DNA of 39,125 nt, from the NCBI GenBank assembly GCA_028825475.1, contig JAPKAB010000022.1, forward strand, positions 1 to 39,125, read 5' to 3'. The notes under the pieces are model-generated. The model had not been told where the DNA came from and did not search any database. It saw only the letters and a list, made by a program, of their open reading frames with translations. Source of the DNA: Ascidiaceihabitans sp. (GTDB lineage: Bacteria > Pseudomonadota > Alphaproteobacteria > Rhodobacterales > Rhodobacteraceae). Below, piece by piece: positions 9,883-17,248 of this stretch. The translations under genes were made by a program, and so were the position numbers. Each line of letters starts with the position of its first letter. Positions within the stretch are counted from its first letter, which is position 1.

Positions 9883-9909
9883 TTCAAGCTCAAATATTTT
9901 AAACATGAA
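9883..9909. promoter_or_regulatory. 27-bp imperfect palindrome, candidate MarR operator
   Basis: Two 12-base arms with 9 of 12 positions complementary flank a 3-base centre. Outer arms are TTCA at 9883-9886 and TGAA at 9906-9909, and symmetry extends to ATTTCA/TGAAAT at 9881 and 9911. It lies 55-85 bases upstream of the first gene of the minus-strand operon, which encodes a MarR regulator. A possible minus-strand promoter is further upstream (TTGAAA about 9960 with TATTAT about 9935-9940, spacing about 19), so a bound repressor would block elongation. Assignment to MarR is by position and symmetry only. Confidence 0.4.
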
Positions 9910-10029
9910 ATAAATATAGGCTGGCGTTTTTAGACCATAATACGTTGGAAAAACTCCTGATTTTCAAACAGAGCAAAGAGATTAACGGCGATGTCACACG
10001 GTGGCGGCTCAATCAAAGCGATAAATAAA

Positions 10030-10074
10030 TTGACAGGGCGCACAATCTTCGAATTTACTAAACCGTATAGTAAA
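10030..10074 (+). promoter_or_regulatory. Promoter with overlapping 21-bp dyad (candidate TetR operator)
   Basis: A perfect -35 hexamer TTGACA (10030-10035) is followed 18 bases later by TTTACT (10054-10059), a plausible weak -10. That element lies inside a dyad with perfect 7-base arms, TTTACTA at 10054-10060 and TAGTAAA at 10068-10074, separated by 7 bases. A protein bound there would cover the -10 region, consistent with repression of the plus-strand operon. The operon's own TetR domain, in the fusion gene at 13,449, is the best candidate. The 266-base intergenic region 9828-10093 therefore carries divergent control elements for both operons. Confidence 0.45.
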
Positions 10075-10093
10075 AAATATCAGGGAGAGAAAA

Positions 10094-11038
10094 ATGAAGA
10101 CGATTAAATCAAGCGGCTATCTCATAGCGGCGACACTGCTTGCAGCAGCAAGCCCAGCCGTGGCCGAATATCCAGAAAAACCCGTCTCATTTATTGTACC
10201 CTTCCCCCCTGGTGATGTCGAAGACGTCCTGACCCGCATGATCGCAGAAGATTTTCAGGCTGAATACGGCGTTGCAGCAGCTGTTGTGAACAAGCCCGGC
10301 GGCGGTGGTGGCCCCTTCCCCGGCGCGATTGAAGTCGCAGGTGCTGCGGCTGACGGCTACACCATCGGGTCGTTTGTGATGGATGTCCCGCTGATTGGGC
10401 CTCTGATCGGCATTCCACCGCTAAACCCCAACCCGTTTGAGCCTATTGGCATCTTTGCAGGCTACCCAATGGTGATCGCGACGACAAAAGGTGCACCCTA
10501 TCAGACGATGGACGAGCTTGCGGCTTATGCAGCTGATGGCGATGTTGTGCTTGCGCATTTTGGTGCAGAACTGACACCGACGCAGGTCACGCTCTCTTTG
10601 GCGGCGCAAATGGGGTTCTCCTACAGCGCGGACGCTGCATTTGATGCGATTGATTGCAACACATTTGCGTCAGGCGATGCGGATGTGGGCAACACAACCA
10701 TTCAACTGATCCTGCCTTGCCTGGATGATCTTACAATTCTGGCGACTGTGACGGCCGAGCGTATGGCCATGACCCCCGATGCCCCGACTGTGGGTGAAAT
10801 CCGGCCCGAGTTGCAGATGGGTCTGTGGAACGGTCTGTTCGTGCACAAAGACACGCCAGCAGACGTGCGCGAAAAAATCGCAGCCGTCGCCAAAAAGACA
10901 ATGGCCTCCGCGCGTGCGCAAGAGTTTGCCGCGCAAACCGGTGCTGCTGTGTACTGGCAGGACGCTGATGAAGCCGCAGCGCAGCTAGAGGCTGACGCGG
11001 TTGTGATGGGCACAATGGCCGAAATTCTCGGTCAATAA
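10094..11038 (+). CDS. TctC/Bug-family periplasmic solute-binding protein
   Basis: A 314-aa extracytoplasmic binding protein of the tripartite tricarboxylate transporter (TctC/Bug) family. A Sec signal peptide with cleavage after ASPAVA (residue 24) is followed by the family-opening YPEKPVSFIVPFPPGD strand and the glycine-rich KPGGGGG turn that contacts ligand carboxylates. The start has a good AGGGAGAG ribosome site. No TctA or TctB membrane subunit is encoded in the window, so it is an orphan receptor that must use a permease elsewhere. Some Bug proteins bind nicotinate-like or other aromatic acids, which would suit the downstream NicX-like enzyme; that specificity is inference. Confidence 0.92.
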   Translation: MKTIKSSGYLIAATLLAAASPAVAEYPEKPVSFIVPFPPGDVEDVLTRMIAEDFQAEYGVAAAVVNKPGGGGGPFPGAIEVAGAAADGYTIGSFVMDVPLIGPLIGIPPLNPNPFEPIGIFAGYPMVIATTKGAPYQTMDELAAYAADGDVVLAHFGAELTPTQVTLSLAAQMGFSYSADAAFDAIDCNTFASGDADVGNTTIQLILPCLDDLTILATVTAERMAMTPDAPTVGEIRPELQMGLWNGLFVHKDTPADVREKIAAVAKKTMASARAQEFAAQTGAAVYWQDADEAAAQLEADAVVMGTMAEILGQ

Positions 11039-11044
11039 ATACTT

Positions 11045-11074
11045 TCGGGGGCGCGCGTAACCGTGCGCCCCCGA
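11045..11074 (+). terminator. Strong GC hairpin after the binding-protein gene
   Basis: TCGGGGGCGC (11045-11054) pairs perfectly with GCGCCCCCGA (11065-11074) over a 10-base loop region. There is no run of T after it, so it is more likely a 3' mRNA-stabilising or attenuating hairpin than a full intrinsic terminator. Such structures are usual between a highly expressed binding-protein gene and lower-expressed enzymes of the same operon. Confidence 0.6.
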
Positions 11075-11095
11075 TCCCAATAGAAAGCTGCTCAG

Positions 11096-12142
11096 ATGAT
11101 GCAAGAAATCCCTGAAGGGAAATGGGTCTCCTCGTTCAAGCGCGTGTTTGCGCTGAATGGTATTGGCAAAGGCACCCAAGTCGCGGTGGTCGCCGAGAGC
11201 CAGTCGCGTCCTGTTCTGCGGCAGTTGGCGGGTCTGGCCCTGCACGATCTGGGCGCTGAATATTCCACGATTGTGTTGCCAAGCGCGCCGCAGACGGCCC
11301 CTGTGCCCGTGAAATCCACCGGCACCAGCGATGCGATCCAGCACAAGCGGCACGTGATAGAGGCGCTAAAGCATGTCGAGGTCATCGTTGATGTCACTGT
11401 AGAAGGGTTGATCCACGCCGAAGAAATGGCCGAGATCGAAAAGGCAGGCACGCGCCTGCTGGTGATCTGCAACGAACATCCCGAAATTCTGGAACGGACC
11501 GAACCACGTGCGGAGCTTGGGCCCAAAGTGGCGCTGGGTATCCAGATGCTTAATGACGCCTCAGAGATGCGCGTGACCTCTGATGCGGGCACTGATTTGG
11601 TGATCAATATCAAGGACGTGCCCTGCGGCGGCACGCCCGGATTCTCCACCCGCCCTGGTGCGGTGGACCATTGGCCCGGCGGTCTGTGCCTATGCTTCCC
11701 CGGCGAAAATGCAGTCAACGGCACTGTTGTGATGGACGTGGGCGACATGAACCTCACGTTCAAAGACTACATGCGTGACCGCGTCGAGATGACCGTTGAG
11801 AATGACTATATCACCGACATCCGCGGCGATAATCTGGATGCGGAACTGTTTCGCGAATACCTCAAGGCTTGGGATGATCCTAAGGCCTACGGCTTTTCCC
11901 ACGTTGGTTGGGGTATGAACCCACACGCACGTTGGGAGAGCCTCGCGCTCTATGACAAGGGCGATTTACAGGCGACGGAATTCCGCGCTTGGGCGGGGAA
12001 CTTCCTGTGGTCCACAGGGTCTAACCAATACGCGGGGCGCTTCACCTTGGGTCATTTCGACCTGCCGATGCGCAACTGTACAATTTCACTCGACGGTGTC
12101 CCCGTCGTGATTAAAGGCAAACTCCAAGGAAATCTGGCATGA
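11096..12142 (+). CDS. NicX-like Fe(II) dioxygenase / M29-fold protein
   Basis: A 348-aa protein of the family that joins M29 leucyl aminopeptidase-like proteins with 2,5-dihydroxypyridine 5,6-dioxygenase (NicX). Length matches NicX (about 350). His269 (GFSHVGWGMNP), His320 and Asp322 (LGHFDLPM) align in order and spacing with the Fe(II)-binding His265, His318 and Asp320 that I recall for Pseudomonas putida NicX, which supports dioxygenase over peptidase function. The likely reaction is extradiol-type cleavage of an electron-rich hydroxylated N-heteroaromatic or aminophenol-type ring. The stop overlaps the next start (ATGA, 12139-12142). Two adjacent ATGs (11096, 11099) are both possible starts. 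The true substrate is unknown. Confidence 0.75.
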   Translation: MMQEIPEGKWVSSFKRVFALNGIGKGTQVAVVAESQSRPVLRQLAGLALHDLGAEYSTIVLPSAPQTAPVPVKSTGTSDAIQHKRHVIEALKHVEVIVDVTVEGLIHAEEMAEIEKAGTRLLVICNEHPEILERTEPRAELGPKVALGIQMLNDASEMRVTSDAGTDLVINIKDVPCGGTPGFSTRPGAVDHWPGGLCLCFPGENAVNGTVVMDVGDMNLTFKDYMRDRVEMTVENDYITDIRGDNLDAELFREYLKAWDDPKAYGFSHVGWGMNPHARWESLALYDKGDLQATEFRAWAGNFLWSTGSNQYAGRFTLGHFDLPMRNCTISLDGVPVVIKGKLQGNLA

Positions 12143-13446
12143 GTACTTTCCACGACTACTACGATAGCGACGCGTTTGATCCGGAATTCCTGCGCATGAT
12201 GGAGCTGGTGAACGAACTTGGCCCCAAGATCGCCGAACGCGCGATTGAGGTGGACAAAAATGCCGCCTTCCCAACCGAAAATTACGAGGACTTTGCCAAA
12301 CATGGCTTCCTGCGTCTGGTGATCCCAAAGGAATTTGGCGGCTTTGGGTTTAGCCTTGGTCAATACGCGATGATCGGTGCCGAGATTGGCAAATACTGCG
12401 GTGCCACGGCACTGACGTTCAACATGCACACCTCGTCGATGATGTGGTCGCGATTTATGTATGAGTTGCCGAACCTGTCAGACGCCGACCGCGCCGCATT
12501 TGCCCCGCTGCGAGAGCGTCAGTTCCGCAATGTGGTCGAGGATAACGCGATCTATTCCCAGCCCATTTCCGAGGGTGGCACCAATTGGACTTCAAAGCCG
12601 ATCCAGACCAACTGTAAGAAGGTCGAGGGCGGTTATGTCATCAACGGCTTCAAGAAATTCGCCTCGCTGGCGGGTCATTGTGATTATTATTCCATCGTGT
12701 GTACCGAGCATTTTGAGGGCGTCGAACCGCGCCATGAGGATGCGATGAACTTTGCCGTGCACAAAGACACCAAGGGCCTGCAAGTCGTTGGCGAATGGGA
12801 TCCCATCGGGATGCGCGGCACGCACTCCAAGGATCTGATCCTCAAGGATGTGTTCGTCACGGATGCCGAAATGATGATGCCCCAAGGCATGTTCGTGCGT
12901 ACACTGCCCCATTGGCCACACATGATGGCCACACTGACGCCAGCCTATATGGGTGTTGCACAAGGGGCTTATGACTACACGGTCGCCTACCTCAGCGGCA
13001 AGGTCGATGGACTGCCCCCGATTGACCGCAGAATCTACCCGACCAAACGCGCATCAGTTGCGAAGATGTACCAAAAACTGACCGAAATGCGCACCCTGTG
13101 GCACACCGCATTCATGGAGGCCCGCGGCTTTCCAACCAAAGGTCAGGTCATGCGCCTTTATGCGGCGCAATACGCCGTGATGGAGGGCGTTCAGGAAATG
13201 ACTGCGCTTGCGATCCGCACCTGTGGTGGGCAATCAATGTTGAAATCCCTACCGCTTGAGCGGATGTATCGCGATAGTCGCTGTGGCGCGTTAATGCTGC
13301 CCTACACCACGGAGATCATGGAAGACTATCTGTCCATGATGACGCTGTATGATACGGATGAAATCGATGCCTTGGGCCCCGAACCGGAAGCCGTACGCGC
13401 ACGTGTGTCGATGTGGCGCGAACCATCCACTGAAGACAAGCACTAA
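12139..13446 (+). CDS. Acyl-CoA dehydrogenase-fold flavoprotein, possible monooxygenase
   Basis: A 435-aa protein with the acyl-CoA dehydrogenase fold: N-terminal helical domain (FGFLGL-like KHGFLRLVIPKEFGG), the middle beta-domain with PIGMRGTHSKDL at 222-233, and the C-terminal RTCGGQSMLKSLPLERMYRD at 360-379. In true dehydrogenases this is followed by a YEGTS-like motif; here it reads CGALMLPYTTEIMEDYL, so the usual YEG glutamate is missing. Group D flavin monooxygenases (for example DszC, HsaA and indole oxygenases) share the fold, lack the dehydrogenase base and need a separate flavin reductase, which is encoded three genes downstream. It may therefore hydroxylate the substrate before ring cleavage. 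An ETF-linked dehydrogenase with a relocated base remains possible. Confidence 0.75.
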   Translation: MSTFHDYYDSDAFDPEFLRMMELVNELGPKIAERAIEVDKNAAFPTENYEDFAKHGFLRLVIPKEFGGFGFSLGQYAMIGAEIGKYCGATALTFNMHTSSMMWSRFMYELPNLSDADRAAFAPLRERQFRNVVEDNAIYSQPISEGGTNWTSKPIQTNCKKVEGGYVINGFKKFASLAGHCDYYSIVCTEHFEGVEPRHEDAMNFAVHKDTKGLQVVGEWDPIGMRGTHSKDLILKDVFVTDAEMMMPQGMFVRTLPHWPHMMATLTPAYMGVAQGAYDYTVAYLSGKVDGLPPIDRRIYPTKRASVAKMYQKLTEMRTLWHTAFMEARGFPTKGQVMRLYAAQYAVMEGVQEMTALAIRTCGGQSMLKSLPLERMYRDSRCGALMLPYTTEIMEDYLSMMTLYDTDEIDALGPEPEAVRARVSMWREPSTEDKH

Positions 13447-13448
13447 AC

Positions 13449-15407
13449 ATGCGCGAAACGGTTCATTGCATTGCTCAATCGGAGGCCGCGCCGGAAGATA
13501 TCTGGGCCGTAGTCGCCAGTTTTAATGTTGACTGGCACCCGATGGTGGCATGGTCAGAGATTGAGCCATCCACCGCCCAGATCATTCGCCGTTTTCCGGG
13601 GGATGATGAAGGCGGCATCATGCGCGAACGCCTCACGTATTTCAGCGCAAGTGATCACACGATGGCATACGAGATGGTTGACGGAATTGCCGACGCCAAC
13701 TCCTATAAAGCGCGTCTCAAGATTACGCCGAGTGACACAGGATCAACGCTAACGTGGAACGCCGACATCGACGCAACGGCAGTGCGCGTAGCAGAGATCG
13801 CGAAAGGCACAACCGAAATCTTTGAGACGGGGCTTTCAGCGCTCGTCAACCCTGAGGAGGTGACACCAACGCCCGCACCACCGCTCACTTCAAGCACCTT
13901 GGCCCATTTGACGCTAGAGGGCACACCACGCCTTGGGCTAACGGTCGCCCCCGAAGGGTTAGAGCAGGCGGAAACGATCTGTCTTTTCCTACACGGAATT
14001 GGTGGAAACCGCCGCAATTGGGACCCGCAAGTCACAGCATTGGCCCAGATTATGCAAACAGTAGCAATGGATTTACGCGGCTACGGCGATAGTACACTTG
14101 GCTTTGCCCAATCGCAGCTCGATGATTACTTTGATGATATTTTAAGTGTCATGGTGAAATTTGGTGCCAAACAAGTCGTCCTGTGCGGGTTAAGCTATGG
14201 CGCATGGATCGCAGCGAGCTTTGCCTTGGCGCATCGCGATAAAACGCTTGGGCTGGTACTATGCGGTGGATGCACGGGGATGTCAGAAGCAGACCCCGAT
14301 GAGCGGGAGTCGTTCCGCGTCTCGCGTGAAGTCCCCCTTGATGCAGGACAAACACCCAGCGACTTTGCCGCAGGAGTGGTTGAGATCATAGCAGGACCTT
14401 CAGCATCCCCAGAAGTTCGCGCTGAATTGAACGCATCAATGGCAAGCATCCCCGCAGCCACCTACCGCGACGCCCTCAACTGCTTTTGCAACCCACTTGA
14501 AAAGCTCGACTTCACCAAAGCCTCCTTTCCTGTGCTGCTCATGACTGGTGAGCATGACCGACTGGCCCCCCCCACCGAAATTCGTGCTGTGAGCCATCGT
14601 TTTGCCGATGCAAACGCGCCGCATGTAACATTCGAAGTGATCGCGGACGCGGGCCATATCTGTAATCTCGAAAAACCCGAAGCCGTGAATGCACAGCTTG
14701 CACGGTATTTACGCATCGTTTCGCCCCCTTCTAAAAAGTCTCCCAAAACAGCCAAGAAGACTGCCAAGCATGGCCGAATTCTTGATGCCGCCCTGCGTGA
14801 GTTCTCGAAAAATGGATATTCTGGGGCCTCCATGCAAGCTATCGCGCGGCGTGCGGGGGTCTCGAAACCGACGATTTACCAATACATCGGGAACAAAGAA
14901 GCGATTTTTGCGGCGGTTCTTGATCAGGGACGTACAACGATCCTCGCGCCTCTGAAAGACCCCGCCGATACGTCAATGGTGGCTGTCCTGTGGAACTTTT
15001 CGTGGGGGTATGCGCGCTATGTTCTGGCACCCGACAATCTGTCAATCGCGCGGTTGGTGATCGGTGAAGCGGAACGGGTACCCGATATTGCAAGACAGTT
15101 TCACGAAGCCGGTCCTGCGCGCGCGTTGAACGGTATCGCGGAATATCTTGAAACACTTCGCGCAGACGGGCAGCTGTCGTTTGACCGCGCCGACCTTGCC
15201 GCTGAGGATCTATGGTCCTTGATCCTGTCAGGGCCACGCAGTCAGGCGCTGCATTTTCCGCAGAATTTACCGGATGACGCGGCCCTTACGACATCGATCT
15301 TGAACGGCTTGCAAGTGTTCCTGCGCGCCTATGCCACGAATCCCACTACTGACCTCAATACACTGGCCAATGTCAGTCAACAAACCCCACCACGGAGACT
15401 GACATGA
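13449..15407 (+). CDS. SRPBCC - alpha/beta hydrolase - TetR triple-domain fusion
   Basis: A single 652-aa frame joins three modules. Residues 1 to about 135 resemble an SRPBCC (polyketide cyclase/START-like) ligand-binding domain. Residues about 150-423 are an alpha/beta hydrolase: oxyanion LHGIGG at 181-186, nucleophile elbow GLSYG with Ser249, acid Asp370 in GEHD and base His403 in AGHICN. A Lys/Pro-rich linker (425-443) leads to a TetR DNA-binding domain with GYSGASMQAIARRAGVSKPT at 456-475 and a C-terminal ligand/dimer region. No internal stop or frameshift is evident. The start is 2 bases after the previous stop and its own stop overlaps the next start, so it is translated as part of the operon. 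It could couple hydrolysis of a pathway intermediate to operon repression. Confidence 0.85.
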   Translation: MRETVHCIAQSEAAPEDIWAVVASFNVDWHPMVAWSEIEPSTAQIIRRFPGDDEGGIMRERLTYFSASDHTMAYEMVDGIADANSYKARLKITPSDTGSTLTWNADIDATAVRVAEIAKGTTEIFETGLSALVNPEEVTPTPAPPLTSSTLAHLTLEGTPRLGLTVAPEGLEQAETICLFLHGIGGNRRNWDPQVTALAQIMQTVAMDLRGYGDSTLGFAQSQLDDYFDDILSVMVKFGAKQVVLCGLSYGAWIAASFALAHRDKTLGLVLCGGCTGMSEADPDERESFRVSREVPLDAGQTPSDFAAGVVEIIAGPSASPEVRAELNASMASIPAATYRDALNCFCNPLEKLDFTKASFPVLLMTGEHDRLAPPTEIRAVSHRFADANAPHVTFEVIADAGHICNLEKPEAVNAQLARYLRIVSPPSKKSPKTAKKTAKHGRILDAALREFSKNGYSGASMQAIARRAGVSKPTIYQYIGNKEAIFAAVLDQGRTTILAPLKDPADTSMVAVLWNFSWGYARYVLAPDNLSIARLVIGEAERVPDIARQFHEAGPARALNGIAEYLETLRADGQLSFDRADLAAEDLWSLILSGPRSQALHFPQNLPDDAALTTSILNGLQVFLRAYATNPTTDLNTLANVSQQTPPRRLT

Positions 15408-16744
15408 AAGAAATTCTGGACGCCAACAAGACGCGTTTTATCACCGTAGCGATGACCGACACCAACGGCTTGTTGCGTGGACAAAAGGTATCACGCAGTG
15501 CGTTCGAGGGTATTTTAGCTGCGGGCATGGGTATGGCACCTGTGACCTTTGCGCTGGACCCGACGGATGAGATTTTGAACATCCCAGGCGTCACAGATGA
15601 GAGTGCAGATTTCCACGACAGTCCGCTGATCGTTGATCCTGAAACCGTGCGCTCGGTCCCTTGGGAGAAGGATGGTGATGATTTGTTGGTTCTGTCCAAC
15701 TACACGGGTGAGACGGCAGGCATGTGCCCGCGGTCGCTGCTGAAATCTGTGCTCGGCAAAGGGGCGGATATGGGTCTGAACCTCAAATACGGGTTGGAGC
15801 TGGAATACACCATGTTCAACGAGACGTCGCAAACCTTGCAGGAAAAGGGGTTTCGCAACCTCACACCCGCCACAGCCCACGCCAGCCACGACCTGCTGAT
15901 CTATCAATCTGCGCAGTCCGAATGGTACGGCGATGTCGCCGACATGTGTGACGCGCTGAAAATCGATCTTGCGAAGATGCACGAGGAAATTGGCGCGGGC
16001 TTTATGGAGGCCTGTACAGGGGCGGGTACCGGTCTTGAACCCGCTGATCAGACCGTGCTGTTGAAGAATTTCATGCGCGTTCTGGCCACGCGGCAAGGCA
16101 AATCGATTACCTATATGGCGCGCTGGTCCGAACAGGCCGACAGTCAGTCTGCCCATGTGCATTTATCGCTCAAAGGGCCGGATGGCACACCGTTGTTCTG
16201 GGATGCCAGCAAGCCGGACAACATGTCCGACACGTTCCGTCATTTTATCGGCGGGATGCAGAGCTATCTTGGCCAAATGATGCTCCTCTTTGCGCCTTCC
16301 GTGAATTCTTACCGCCGTTTTGCACCGGGAACTTTTGCGCCACCCGCCCTGACATGGGGCATTGAAAACCGCACGACATGTTTGCGTGTTGTGGGCCACG
16401 ATGCAGGATCGCTGCGTGTTGAAAACCGCCTGCCCGGATCAGACGCAAACCCCTACTTGACTGTTGCTGCCACACTCGCTGCCGGTCTTGCGGGGATCGC
16501 AGAACAGATTGAACCGGATGATCCAATCATCGGCAACGGCTATGTTCCATCAGAGACAGAGCCGCGCAACTATCCCCGCAACATGCGCGACGCAATTGCT
16601 GCTTTGCGTGCCAGCGATTTCGCGCGGGAATGGTTGGGCGATACTTTTGTCGATGCCTTCTCCGCCACACGTGAAAGTCAGGAAGAAGCCTTTATGGGCA
16701 GGGTCCCTGACACCGAACTTCGCCGCTTTTTCGAGTTAGGATAA
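15404..16744 (+). CDS. Glutamine synthetase-family ligase (likely gamma-glutamyl-amine synthetase)
   Basis: A 446-aa glutamine synthetase homologue. The metal-binding Glu pair is in GLELEY (132 and 134), HVHLSL is at 251-256, SYRRFAPG at 302-309, and ENR (321-323) with RVENRLPGSDANPYL (338-352) forms the glutamate/ATP site. Members like this usually ligate glutamate to an amine other than ammonia, as PuuA does for putrescine and the aniline enzymes TdnQ/AtdA1 do for aniline. The neighbouring class I amidotransferase, which could hydrolyse the gamma-glutamyl bond later, supports that reading. ATG overlaps the preceding stop by four bases. The amine substrate is not deducible, though the operon suggests an aromatic one. 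Confidence 0.88.
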   Translation: MKEILDANKTRFITVAMTDTNGLLRGQKVSRSAFEGILAAGMGMAPVTFALDPTDEILNIPGVTDESADFHDSPLIVDPETVRSVPWEKDGDDLLVLSNYTGETAGMCPRSLLKSVLGKGADMGLNLKYGLELEYTMFNETSQTLQEKGFRNLTPATAHASHDLLIYQSAQSEWYGDVADMCDALKIDLAKMHEEIGAGFMEACTGAGTGLEPADQTVLLKNFMRVLATRQGKSITYMARWSEQADSQSAHVHLSLKGPDGTPLFWDASKPDNMSDTFRHFIGGMQSYLGQMMLLFAPSVNSYRRFAPGTFAPPALTWGIENRTTCLRVVGHDAGSLRVENRLPGSDANPYLTVAATLAAGLAGIAEQIEPDDPIIGNGYVPSETEPRNYPRNMRDAIAALRASDFAREWLGDTFVDAFSATRESQEEAFMGRVPDTELRRFFELG

Positions 16745-16747
16745 ACC

Positions 16748-17248
16748 ATGCGCGCAGAATTTATCGAAGGCATGGCTAAGGCTGCCTGCTCTGTTTACGT
16801 CGTAACCACGGATGGAATTGCAGGCAGGCGCGGTGTTACCGTGAGTGCGGTGTCCTCTGTTTCCGCCGATACACCAAATCCAACGTTGCTGACTTGCGTG
16901 CACCATATGTCCCCGGCCGCAGCCGCAATCCGCAGTAACCGTACATTCTGCGTGAACCTGTTACGCGATGATATGGCCGAGATTTCCAACGCGTTTGCAG
17001 GGCGCACAGAGGCTAAAGACGAGGCAAAGTTTGACTGCGCCACATGGACAATTGGCATGACTGGCAGCCCGATGTTGGACGGTGCGCTAACCTCTTTTGA
17101 TTGTACCGTTCAACATGAAATTACCTGTGGCACGCACCATATTTTTGTGGGCGAGGTCCAGCAGATCACAATGGCACCTGGTGAAAAGGCGCTGATCTAT
17201 GCCAACCGTGGCTACAACAACGCGCAACCGCTTGATGGGGTCTCTTGA
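16748..17248 (+). CDS. Flavin reductase (HpaC-like, FMN-binding split barrel)
   Basis: A 166-aa flavin reductase-domain protein, normal for the HpaC/RutF class. The pattern RRGVTVSAVSSVSADTPNPTLLTCVH is typical of the flavin-binding strand, followed by FCVNLL and a C-terminal HHIFVGEVQQI. Such enzymes reduce free FMN or FAD with NAD(P)H and feed it to a partner oxygenase. The only candidate partner in the operon is the acyl-CoA-dehydrogenase-fold protein at 12,139. It starts 3 bases after the glutamine synthetase-like gene, and its TGA overlaps the TTG start of the next gene. Confidence 0.92.
   Translation: MRAEFIEGMAKAACSVYVVTTDGIAGRRGVTVSAVSSVSADTPNPTLLTCVHHMSPAAAAIRSNRTFCVNLLRDDMAEISNAFAGRTEAKDEAKFDCATWTIGMTGSPMLDGALTSFDCTVQHEITCGTHHIFVGEVQQITMAPGEKALIYANRGYNNAQPLDGVS

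Noticed and set aside
7533..9893. Longer 786-aa start for the aminobenzoyl-CoA monooxygenase/reductase
   Set aside because: The extra 22 residues do not resemble the family, and a strong ribosome site lies directly before the internal ATG at 9827; the upstream part also overlaps the palindrome.
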